Positions 54,947 through 64,000 of a DNA stretch of 64,000 bases are shown in pieces. This DNA comes from Phialophora verrucosa (taxonomy: Eukaryota; Ascomycota; Eurotiomycetes; Chaetothyriales; Herpotrichiellaceae). Both the position numbers and the translations under genes were made by a program. Position 1 is the first letter of the stretch. The number at the start of each line of letters is the position of its first letter. The DNA is taken from NCBI GenBank assembly GCA_002099365.1, contig MSED01000002.1:1860001-1924000 (forward strand), read 5' to 3'. The notes beneath the pieces are model-generated. The model was not told the DNA's origin. It did no database searches and worked only from the letters and a program-made list of their open reading frames with translations.

Positions 54947-56909
54947 ATGTCGTTTATGGGCGGCGCCGAGTGCTCGACAGCGGGCAATCCATTGACTCAA
55001 TTCAAAAACCATGTACAGAGCGACAATTCCCTGCAGCGGGATCGCCTCGTCGGGCGGGGGCCTGGTGGGCTTGAAGAGAGCATGCGCTCTCGGATGGCCC
55101 CCAATGGTTCTGATCAGGTATGTGCTCTTGAGCATTGAGCAGGGGAATCTACTGACATGGTTACAGATGATGAACGACTTTATGCAACAATCCAATCCAA
55201 TGGGCCAGCCATTTGCCATGGAGCAGCTGCGACAAGACCTCCCTAGCCTCCAGGGGATAACGAGGCGTTCACCTTCGCCCGGTTGGGCGGCCGAGTTCGA
55301 TCCTGGTGAACAAGCAAGAATGGAAGCAGCCTTCGCAAACTCAAAGATGGCCGCACAGAGACCCAACGGCTTCTCACCCCAAGACTTTGCACACTTCCAA
55401 CAGTCTGCCGCTCCGCGAACGTCAAGCCCCATCACCCAAGCACCCTCCATGATGAATAGCTACCAGAGACCGATGGGTATGGGGTACATGGGCGGTATGA
55501 ATATGGGCATGAACATCGGTTCATTTCACATGCAACAGCCTGAGCAAAGCATGGACAAAGGGAAGGGTCGAATGGTTGAACTTGACGATGCCAATTGGGA
55601 GGCTCACTTCAAGGAACTGGAGTCCCAACAAGACAATATATCAGAGCAGGCCAACCAGGCCATGGAGAAAGAACTGGAGGAAATGGACAGGTTAGTATTA
55701 TGAAGAGGTCGAACCCGTCTGATAGGGAACCAAAACTGAACTGCACCTAGGCAAATGACTGAAGACGCCGCCGAATTCGACAATGCCTTCTCCACCGAGG
55801 ATTTTGCCGCCTGGGAGAATTTTGATTCGAACATGGGACTCAACACTCATCATCCGTATGAACGAGAACCCATGCTGGGAGATTACATGTTCGAAGAACA
55901 GAACCCCTTTCAAGAGAAACAGTCGTCGAGGTCCGCCTTTGAAGAGGGCAAGGAAATACTCGAATCACACGGCAATTTGTCGCTAGCGGCGTTGGCATTT
56001 GAAGCAGCCGTCCAACAAGATCCCAACCATGTCGAAGCATGGGTATTGCTGGGAGCAGCCCAGGCACAAAATGAAAAGGAATCTCCCGCGATACGCGCAC
56101 TCGAGAAGGCCCTTCAACTTGACCCGAACAACCTTGATGCCCTCATGGGCCTGGCTGTATCGTACACCAATGAAGGATATGACAGCACGGCCTACAGGAC
56201 ACTAGAACGGTGGTTAAGTGTCAAGTACCCTCAAATTCATCCTCCTGAGAATCTCTCCGATCCCGCAGAAGTCGGCTTTACCGACCGGCAGGTTCTGCAC
56301 GAAAGAGTGGCCGATCTTTTTATCAAGGCTGCTCAGTTGTCACCGTCTGGCGAACACATGGACCCGGATGTGCAGGTCGGCCTCGGCGTTCTCTTTTATG
56401 GGAATGAGGACTTCGAGAAAGCCGTCGACTGCTTCAAAGCCGCCCTTGCCTCAACGGAAAGCGGTCTCGTCAATCGCGAAAGCCAGGTGCATCTGCTGTG
56501 GAACCGGTTAGGCGCAACACTCGCGAATTCGGGTCGATCAGAAGACGCCATCACGGCATATTGCAAGGCGTTGGATGTGAACCCTAATTTTGTCCGCGCT
56601 CGATATAATCTGGGTGTTTCCTGTATAAATATTGGCTGCTACCCAGAGGCAGCTGGGCATCTACTGGGCGCACTGAATCTACACCGGATCGTGGGCGAAC
56701 AGGGTTTGGACAAGGCACGAGAGATTGTGGGAGATGGCAGTACAGGTATCGGAGATGCTGAATTGGAACGGATGATACAACAGAACGAGAGCTCGAATCT
56801 TTACGACACATTACGAAGGGCATTTACTGGCATGGGCAGGAGGGACCTGACCGAAAAGGTTGGAACGGGCATGAACTTGGATCAATTCAGGCCCGAATTT
56901 GAGTTCTGA
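54947..56909 (+). CDS. pex5: Pex5, PTS1 receptor for peroxisomal import
   Basis: A cycling cytosolic receptor that binds C-terminal SKL-type signals through TPRs and docks at Pex13/Pex14. Exons 54947-55117, 55167-55690 and 55751-56909 (introns 49 and 60 nt) give 617 aa. Cys9 near the N-terminus is the expected mono-ubiquitination site for export. Aromatic docking motifs are W97-x3-F101 and W201-x3-F205, with a shorter W253-x2-F256. A Met/Gly-rich stretch lies at about 160-180. TPR repeats occupy roughly 295-560, including AWVLLGAAQAQNEKE and ALDVNPNFVRARYNLGVS. Splicing is required to join the last Arg of exon 2 to QMTEDAAEF. Confidence 0.95.
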
Positions 56910-57387
56910 AGAGCTCAAGGTATCAAAAGTCATAGATGAGACACGAAGATATCCCTTTGTTCTTGTCCGGTACGAGTAGTACTCAATACAAGCCGCAGTG
57001 CTCGTCACCCCAGCCTCGTCCGTGTGTGACTGCTATGATTGGCCTGCCTTGCGCTAAGCCCGCGTCCTGCTGCGCTTGATTGATCGAGCAGTTGCCTGAG
57101 ACGATTTTCTGGATCATGTGTCTGCTTTCGAGTTGACTCTACTGGAGCGGAACTCTCGATATGGGGCGCGCCTGCCCAGAGCTGCAGCACATGGCACATA
57201 GGAGTCCATCTAAATTTGAACTATCAGCCCTCCTGCAGCGGCAATGGCAGGAGGATCAGTACAGTCTCGCCGAGGTGAACGATGGTCGTTAGAATAGCAT
57301 GACAGACTGCCCACAGGGACACGATCAGGGCTCAAACAACAGAGCCTGTCGCTGTCGTTCCTCGTGCTCTTGGGCGTTCATTGCGCA
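56910..57387. other. Intergenic downstream of pex5
   Basis: 478 bp between convergent 3' ends. It contains a GTACGAGTAGTACTC word near 56970. No gene was seen. Confidence 0.5.
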
Positions 57388-57989
57388 CTAATGTGACACA
57401 GCCTCCATTGCAACAAGGAGTTCTTCGGCAGGAGCAGCGTAGAACACGCCACCGCACATCTCAATGGCCTGGCACCGATCCTGCATGGAGGTCGCCATCC
57501 CGATCCTTCCCGTCTTCCTTTCGAGGGCATCGCTCCTCGTTATCTTGAGCACCCACACCCCCTCCTTTATGCTCGTCATCTTCGGGCCATCCAAGCCAGG
57601 TGTGGATTTCGGCGTATAGGTTCTCGCCATGTTTGAAACCGTACTGATACTTGTAAAAAGTTCCACCGAGGCGCCGAAGTCTTGCTGCGAAAGCATCCTC
57701 CTCGACAGGGTCGGTGGACCTATTGTGCTTGACGGAGTGATCTTGTATGCCAAGAACATCGAGCTCAAAGACGCTCGGATTTTGTAACTCTAGTCTTCTG
57801 CCAGTACTAGGCCAGGCATAAACGACAGCGCTGTCATGGAAGCGAAGTCGCTTATCTTGGAATAGGCCTGGCCAGGGGAATTCCCAGCCTGGGGGAGGGA
57901 GTTGTCACATAGTTGCAGAACTGCCCTAGAGGGACAGGTAGTCGGAGTAAAAGTTGTACGTGTTCACGGTCTGCGAACCCGTCTAACAT
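57388..57989 (-). pseudogene. Unknown fungal gene broken by a one-base frameshift
   Basis: I do not recognise a named family, but the sequence is coding-like. A frame entering after a possible acceptor at 57889 reads WEFPWPGLFQDKRLRFHDS and continues through AARLRRLGGTFYKYQYGF and EIHTWLGWPEDDEHKGG. At a run of five C on the plus strand (57558-57562) it shifts. The next frame carries on GVWVLKITRSDALERKTGR and ends QDRCQAIEMCGGVFYAAPAEELL before a stop at 57388. One extra base in the run explains the shift exactly. A possible first exon is 57989-57968 (MLDGFAD), with a 79-nt intron. It may be a true pseudogene, a strain-specific lesion or an assembly error. The gene is too short of known motifs for a function. 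Confidence 0.55.
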
Positions 57990-58605
57990 GGAACTCAACG
58001 ATAAGCCCGACAACGTTCAAAGCTGTGCAACCATGAAGACGTTCCAAAGGGCGGGCAAATCGGCCAGCCTCAGAAGAGGTCTTTGGGGAGACGATGGGTT
58101 GGTAAATTCTACCTGTGTTTGTGGATGAAACGCGTGTGAAAAAGAAGGTGTCTATGCACGATATCCTAAGGCTTGTTGGGTCATGGCGGAAGGGATTTTG
58201 CGCTTCATTCATCCCTGTTTGTCTTTGTTGTTGATTGAGGTTACCCATCACCTCCACGGCGACCTTGTTGTCGGTCTCGATTAAGTTCTGGCGGTGCGTA
58301 GTCTTGTTGGGTGAGACACGGGTGACCGCTCACCCTGGCTTGACCTGACTCGCGCGAGACCGGGGTGAGCACAGGGCGGCATCACCCTAGGCTGCAAGCG
58401 GGGTGAACGGCCCTTCCCAACTTTGGCGAACTGAGCAGCTGTGACCAGACGTGCCAGACCAACCAACGTCGGACAGTTCCCCCCAGGTCCTCTTCTACAT
58501 ATTGCCTAGAACCCTGTGCTCCCGATCGTATGGACTAGTGCGGCCACACTTGTTGTGGTCTCCGGCGCTCACTGCACTGTCACGGGTATTGACCACAGCT
58601 AGACC
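57990..58605. promoter_or_regulatory. Upstream region of snx4 with GGGTGA cluster
   Basis: 616 bp. GGGTGA or its complement occurs at 58309, 58320, 58330 (reverse), 58363, 58382 (reverse) and 58401: six copies in 98 bp. The pair at 58320-58335 forms a perfect inverted repeat with a 4-nt gap. The cluster ends 200 bp before the snx4 start. The binding protein is unknown. Confidence 0.6.
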
Positions 58606-60120
58606 ATGGACGACCACGGCGAGTTCGACAGTGTCTCATGGCAGCGCGAAGATGCAGCGCAGGCGGAGTCGTCAGCTCCCTTCCATTCAACTCTGCCAGA
58701 GCGATATGCCAGCGGGCGCCGAAGTGATAGCTTGTCCCGTGAACCACAAGCTGGGGACCAAGAAGACCCGGTCGACTTAGCAGGCATCGGCCGCGACGGT
58801 ATACTGGAAGTCACTGTTGATACCCCTCTCAAAGAGAATGATGGTACAAAGGATGCATATGTCTCATACCTCGTCACGACTCATGTAAGCCGTCCAGCGA
58901 ACATCAGATGCACCCCAAGCTGACTCACCGCGCAGACAGACTTCAAGTCTTTTCAAAAGCCGGACTTCAGTGTCCGCCGACGCTTCACTGACTTCGTCTT
59001 CCTGCGCCAGTCGTTACACCGAGACTACCAGGCATGCGCAATCCCTCCCCTCCCTGAGAAGAACAACATGGCCTATGTAAGAGGAGACCGCTTCAGTTCA
59101 GAGTTTACCCAACGGCGAGCATGGTCACTACATCGCTTCCTGAAACGGTGCACTCTCCACCCGGTTCTGCGGAGGGCACCCATATTGATCCTCTTCCTGG
59201 AGACTGCCGATTGGAACGCCCAAATGCGCTTGAGGCCTACAAGAAGCAATACCCTCGGCGAAAGCAGTGCGCCCAATGCAACCGCCCCCACAGGCTTCTT
59301 CGATAATGTCGCAGATACCATGTTAAACGCTTTCTCCAAGGTCCACAAGCCCGACAAGCGCTTCATTGAGGTAACGGAGCGAGCCAACAAGCTAGACGAG
59401 GATCTCTCTCACGTCGAAAAGATCATCGCCCGGGTAGCCCGCAGAGAAGGAGACCTGGAAACGGACTACGCCGACCTCGCGAACAACATGCGCAGACTTA
59501 CTCCACTAGAGCCAGCCATCGAAGCCCCGTTACAAACATTCGCCGGCTGTGTAGAAGAATCCTCGCGGGGCTGGAAACAGCTGAAAGACCACACAGATCA
59601 GAATTATCTCGGCTCACTGAGGGATATGGAAGCGTATATCAACTCGGTCAAATCCCTCCTGAAGACTCGAGAGCAGAAGCAGCTCGACTTCGAGGGACTG
59701 ACCGAGTATTTGCAAAAAGCCACGTCGGAGCGAGACATCCTGGCTTCCAACAATCCGTACTCGCACGGCAGCAACCTCAACCCTGCTACATTCATCCGCA
59801 ACAAAGTGGAAGACATGCGCGGCGTCGATCATGAATCCGCCCGCCGGGAACGGGCTCGAAAACTAGAACTCAAGATCGCGGAATTGAACCGGGAAGTCGA
59901 GAGTGCCAAAGGCACGAGTGAAATGTTCGACGAGCAAGTCGTACGGGAAGTGGCTGATTTTGAGAGGATCAAAGGATTGGAATTCAGGGACAGCCTTGGC
60001 GCACTCGCGAATCAGCACATTGAGTTTTACCAGAGTGTCATATCGACGTGGGAGAGGTTTTTGGTCGACATGGATGCGGACAAGCACCTCCACAAGGATA
60101 AGGGAAGGGCTACGGCGTGA
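58606..60120 (+). CDS. snx4: Sorting nexin Snx4 (Atg24-type)
   Basis: A PX-BAR protein that binds PI3P on endosomes and recycles cargo such as SNAREs. It also has roles in selective autophagy. Exons 58606-58884 and 58936-60120 with a 51-nt intron (GTAAGC...CGCAG) give 487 aa. The N-terminus is acidic and disordered. The PX domain lies at about 60-185 with RRRFTDFVFL (PI3P contact), PPLPEKN, and RRAWSLHRFLKRCTLHPVLR. The BAR domain spans roughly 220-470, with long charged helices and a HIEFYQSVISTWERFL end. ATG 58606 is preceded by no longer in-frame start. Confidence 0.94.
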
Positions 60121-60537
60121 TGATGGATTCCATGGGAGGGACTTTTCAAGGTCTGAACCAAAGTGCCAGACCACTCTTGCGGGCGTCCATCCGTCTGCCG
60201 GCCCTTGTAGCATGAAGCTTAATGAAGCAGCAGCGTCTAGTTACAACCATCCAGTTCATTGCTATCGAGTAGCTCGTTGATGTGGGAAAGGTGGATCACC
60301 GAAGTCAAGGCTGTGTCTCAGTCGGTTTATGTCCTTGGGCGAAATCCGACAAAATCTCATTTGAATTTAGTGATTGGTTTGCCATTCAGCCTTGCGCCGA
60401 CAACGAGGCTGAGCTGCTCTGAAAATCGCAGTTCGTTCCGGCTAAACATCGGGATTTCTGGCGTGTGTCTCGTCTGCATGTTGAGCGGCTCAAGAACTGG
60501 AGACTGATTAACGCTACAACCGTGAAATGAAAACACC
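60121..60537. promoter_or_regulatory. Upstream region of the dynamitin gene
   Basis: 417 bp between two plus-strand genes. No clear element or coding frame was seen. Confidence 0.4.
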
Positions 60538-62137
60538 ATGGCTGTGAGCAAGAAATACGCTGGACTGCCAGACTTGGTATGCTTCTCTCGGGTCTGAAAG
60601 TCTGCCTACAGGGACGGTCCTAATCGTTGTACTATTGCAGGACGCTGCCCCTGAAGTCTACGAAACCCCCGACCTCGCAGACGATGTCTCAACAGTACCC
60701 ACGGGCACAGTCCGGACCGGCTCCCCCTCACCATCGTCTGGAGATGAAGTCCGCCCCGGCTTGGACCGTCAACCACTTGACCGCGATGGCGCAAGACGGC
60801 GCTTCGAACCATCTCTTGTCGATGCCAGAGATGTGGACTTCTCAGATTCCATTGGGGGGGCAAGACGCGCATATCGGACGCGTAGTTCCAGGCGACGAAG
60901 GAGGAGGGGACTGGAGAATGGCGGAGAAGAGCTTGGGGACTTGAGTGACAGCGATGAGGAGACACTTCCGACCAAGCTGGCCAGGTTGAGGAGGGAGGCC
61001 GAGGAAGTCAGGCTGGAATTGGACAGAAGAGAGCGGGAGAGGGACGAGGACGCGGAATTCCAAGATAGTGTCGAGCAGCAAGCGCAACGGAAGGAGGACG
61101 AAGAAGATGTGGACGTCGACGGCGTGCACGAACTCAGTCGCGTCCTGGACGGCTTGAGCACGAAAGCGAGGCTGAAGACTGGCGGCTCAGTCGAGGACCA
61201 GTTCCTGTCGAGGATGACCTCGACAGCTCGACAACGCCAGCACCAGCACCAGCACCACGAAATCAACACACGGCCGCACTCTGGCCCAGCTCTAGCAGCA
61301 CAATCAGCTCCGACAACCCTCTCTGCCGTGGCTGACTTCTCTGACCGCCTCACTGCCCTGGAGTCTGCCCTAGGCGTCTCCTCCATGAGCTCCACATCCC
61401 ATACCACTGCCATTCTACCAACACTGACAAGTCTCTCCACACAAATTACCACCTTAACTGCAACGCTCGCACCCCAATCCAGCCCTGCAACCACCTCGCA
61501 ACCCCAATCCCGACCCAACGTTGCTTACCTCGACACAATCTCCAATAAACTAAAGACTCTCATCGCAGAGTCCGACCGGCTCTCCCAATCCCGCAAAGCT
61601 GCACTGGCCTCCCTCGCCGATCTACATGAAAAACGCATGCAACAGCTCGTCTCCGGCGCAAGCGTGCATGCCAACTCCCGCTCCGCACGCATGCGAGGTT
61701 TATCCACCGCTAGCAGCACTGCCAACACTCACGCCAACAATGAGGGTAGAGTCGACGGCGCGGCCGGCCCAGGTGGGGAATCCCTCCAGATTGAATCCCA
61801 GTTGTTTTTGGATGAGCAGGCCAGCAAAATCACGGCCTTGTATCATTTGCTGCCGAGTATTCAGGAGCTACAGCCTCTGTTGCCGGTGGTGCTGGAGAGG
61901 TTGCGGACGTTGAATGTGCTGCATAATGGGGCGGCGCAGGCGAAAGGGCTGGTCGATGAGCTGGAGATTCGGCAAAGGGAGATGAAGGACGAAGTGGCGA
62001 AGTGGAGAGACGCGGTCGAGCATGTAGAGAAAGGGATCAAGGAGGCCGAGGACGTCATGAAGAGTAACGTCGATGTGCTTGGGGGTCGGGTGAGGGACGT
62101 AGAGGAGAGGGTCGGACGGTTAGGTCAAGGGAGGTAG
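60538..62137 (+). CDS. Dynamitin (dynactin p50 subunit)
   Basis: The shoulder subunit of dynactin that links the p150 arm to the Arp1 filament and so supports dynein transport. Exons 60538-60576 (13 codons, MAVSKKYAGLPDL) and 60641-62137 with a 64-nt intron (GTATGC...TTGCAG) give 511 aa. The start KYAGLPDLDAAPEVYETPDLADD is the hallmark of the family (PF04912). Acidic and Arg/Glu-rich coiled-coil stretches lie at about 120-170 and 430-505. A His/Gln run (QRQHQHQHH) lies near 215. The C-terminal coil ends VEERVGRLGQGR. The convergent neighbour is alg12, with 161 bp between stops. Confidence 0.92.
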
Positions 62138-62298
62138 CTCGCTGGCTGGCTTGCTGGCGCTTCCCATCATCTTCGTCGAGGGAGACCGTGTCAGTCGAGG
62201 AAAAGACGAAAAAAAAACCCGAGATATATTGATGGGACAAATGGATGGGAACAGGAGAGAGATATCGTCGTTAATGGACCTTTTCCTTCCCACTCGCT

Positions 62299-64000
62299 CT
62301 ACGGCACTATTCCCCCTTCCGCCCTTTTCAAGATGTACAGCTTCGTCTCGAAGCCCCAATGCACCCACCAGCCCATCGTCAGACTGACCCTCCGTCCCAA
62401 TATCCTTTCGAACCCATACCCTTCCCTGATCACGTCGTGCAGAACGCCATACACTTGCTTTGCCCATCCACCATACATGGCCCCGACCAGCCGGGCCAGT
62501 CCATCATCCTCGCGCCTCTCCTCCTTCGCACCCAGCACCAACAACCCCCTCCCGACATCCGGACTCACGACGCTCGGCCGGCCCAGGCCCGGGATCCGAT
62601 CGACGACATCCCACCGGCCGATCACGCGGCCCGGGTCCTCGACGACGACGTAGTCAAACTGGGCCCAGAACGTCGGGGTCAGGAACTCGGTCTGGTTGTC
62701 CGACTTGTCGTACCGCCACTGCGTGCGCGTCTTGGACGAGAGCGCGGGGATCGTCCCGTCCGCCGAGCCGGGGAAGTAGAGCACCGGTCTGTCGTGGCCT
62801 GTCGGGGCTGTCGTCGTCGACGAGGATGTGGTGGTGAACGAGGGCGTCGACAGGAACCGCGTCACGCCCGTCTGAAGCGCCAGGTTGGTCAGGTGGACGC
62901 GGACGGTCGGCTGGGCCGGGTACGCCAGCGACAGCGCGTGCAGGGACGAGAGGGCGCTCGCGCCAGGATACGTCTGTGCCGAGAGCGGGAGGAAGACGGC
63001 GTGGGAGAGGAGCGCCGTGCACGCCGTGCTGAGGACGAGCACGATGCCGACTAGCCGGGAGGTTAGATGTCGCTCCCTGCGCTTGTAGAGGTAGTCTGCT
63101 GCCCGTGCCATTGCGGCCGTCAGGGGCGGGATCACGGGGAACAGGAAGCGCGTCTCCTTGTGCGCGAGCGCAGAGTACACGGCTACATAGCCCACCGAGG
63201 GCGCCACGAGGTCCAGGTTCGACATTGCCAGCCCGGGCAGCGTGAGGCTCCACGGAATGAGCGCGAGGAGGACCGGGTTCCCGACGAGCCGCGGCAGCGC
63301 CGACGTGAAATACCAGTGCCACGGGCTTGTACCCCAGGCCGAGGCGCCGAGCCCGTCGTCCCTGGGGAACACGTTCGCCAAAAAGGCCGCCAGTTCGGGC
63401 CAGAGCAGTCTGCGAGACTGCCAGAAATACGTGTCGATGGAGACCGTCAGGACGAGACCAGCCACCGTTGCGGTGAGGATGGCCGGGACAAAGACCCTGC
63501 GGAGGAGAGCGAGGGCAGAGCCTATGTTCCCTCCCGTGCGGACGAGCATGTACGCGCACTGCGATGCCAGGAGGAGGGCGAGCTCGGCGCGGAAAATGAT
63601 GGCCGCCAGCGTGAGCAGGTAGAGCGCCAGCCTCGTCCGCTTGACTCGCGACTCTGTCCCCGGGGGCGTGACGGGGAGGAGCAGCGAGAGGGCGAAGGTG
63701 CTGAGGCCAAAGGCGAACATGTTGGGCAGGGTCCGCGACGCGTAATACCAGACGTGGAACTGACTGGCTTGGAGGGCCCCGTACCATGCTGCTGCCGAAG
63801 TGCCGTATGCTCGACGGACCGCCGACGCGTAAGTCACCAGCGCCGCGGCGTTAAATACGCCCAGAATCCCGCGCACTGGGTGGGTGGTAAACCTCGCCGG
63901 TCAGCTGTGAAAAAGCGCTCTCCCTGGGGTTTCCACTCTTCGCCATGTGTTCGGTCACTCACCTAGCATCTGCTGGGACAGGCCGTCGTCGACGGTGCCG
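62299..64000 (-). CDS. alg12: ALG12-like dolichyl-P-Man mannosyltransferase, 3' part
   Basis: A multi-pass ER enzyme of the GT22 family. ALG12 adds the alpha-1,6 mannose to Man7GlcNAc2-PP-dolichol on the luminal side. The 5' end lies beyond the window. Visible exons are 64000-63963 and 63875-62299, joined by an 87-nt intron (GTGAGT...CCCAG), which restores QQMLVRGILGV, a typical ALG12 sequence. About 537 C-terminal residues are present, with many hydrophobic segments and the conserved FHVWYYASRTLPNMFA and AHKETRFLFPVIPPL motifs, shared with other GT22 members. The catalytic DE-containing loop near the N-terminus is not in view, so PIG-B or ALG9 is less likely but not excluded. Confidence 0.85.

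Overview
The window is nuclear DNA of a filamentous ascomycete (Pezizomycotina). The evidence is many short introns (about 47-120 nt, GT...AG), a Zn2Cys6 regulator, an FlbC-type developmental zinc-finger protein, a Pal1 family protein, a nuclear complex I 49 kDa subunit (absent from Saccharomyces) and intergenic spacing typical of the group. I cannot fix the class or genus. I see no rRNA, tRNA, CRISPR array or recognisable transposon.

Layout. 1-6232 is gene-free and holds simple repeats and a dense cluster of a CTCGTA/TACGAG hexamer. flbC lies at 6233-7352 (-), with 5.8 kb of apparently gene-free DNA upstream of it. From 13.1 kb the window is gene-dense: sec9 (-) and vps33 (+) diverge from one 434-bp promoter; then a TDP2-like phosphodiesterase (-), a Zn2Cys6 regulator (+), the mitochondrial ornithine carrier arg-13 (-), cgr1 (+), usb1 (-), pal1 (+), a hotdog thioesterase (-), an SDR (-), the CaM kinase cmkA (-), nuo49 (-) diverging from rpc40 (+), uba3 (-), a second SDR (-), tel2 (+), a GH127 beta-L-arabinofuranosidase (-), a sugar-porter MFS (+), a Dal5-family MFS (+), a mitochondrial two-RRM protein (+), pex5 (+), a frameshifted unknown gene (-), snx4 (+), dynamitin (+) and the 3' part of alg12 (-), which runs off the right edge.

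Most of these are conserved housekeeping genes: membrane fusion (sec9, vps33, snx4), RNA processing (cgr1, usb1), peroxisome import (pex5), dynein/dynactin (dynamitin), glycosylation (alg12), respiration (nuo49), neddylation (uba3) and TOR/PIKK assembly (tel2). The one part that looks like an accessory metabolic group is 44.9-51.8 kb, where a GH127 glycosidase without a signal peptide sits beside a sugar porter and an organic-anion-type transporter. The gene models were spliced by hand from GT/AG sites and frame continuity. Intron borders are inferences, but almost all are forced by the frame and by conserved family sequence.

I did not find a clearly new multi-gene system. The strongest unexplained observations are: a coding-quality gene broken by one extra base in a C run (57558-57562); a start codon apparently split by an intron in the RRM gene; three helically phased CACGTGAC boxes upstream of cmkA; a palindromic double CCAAT box between nuo49 and rpc40; a GGGTGA cluster upstream of snx4; and the hexamer cluster at 3.2-4.1 kb.
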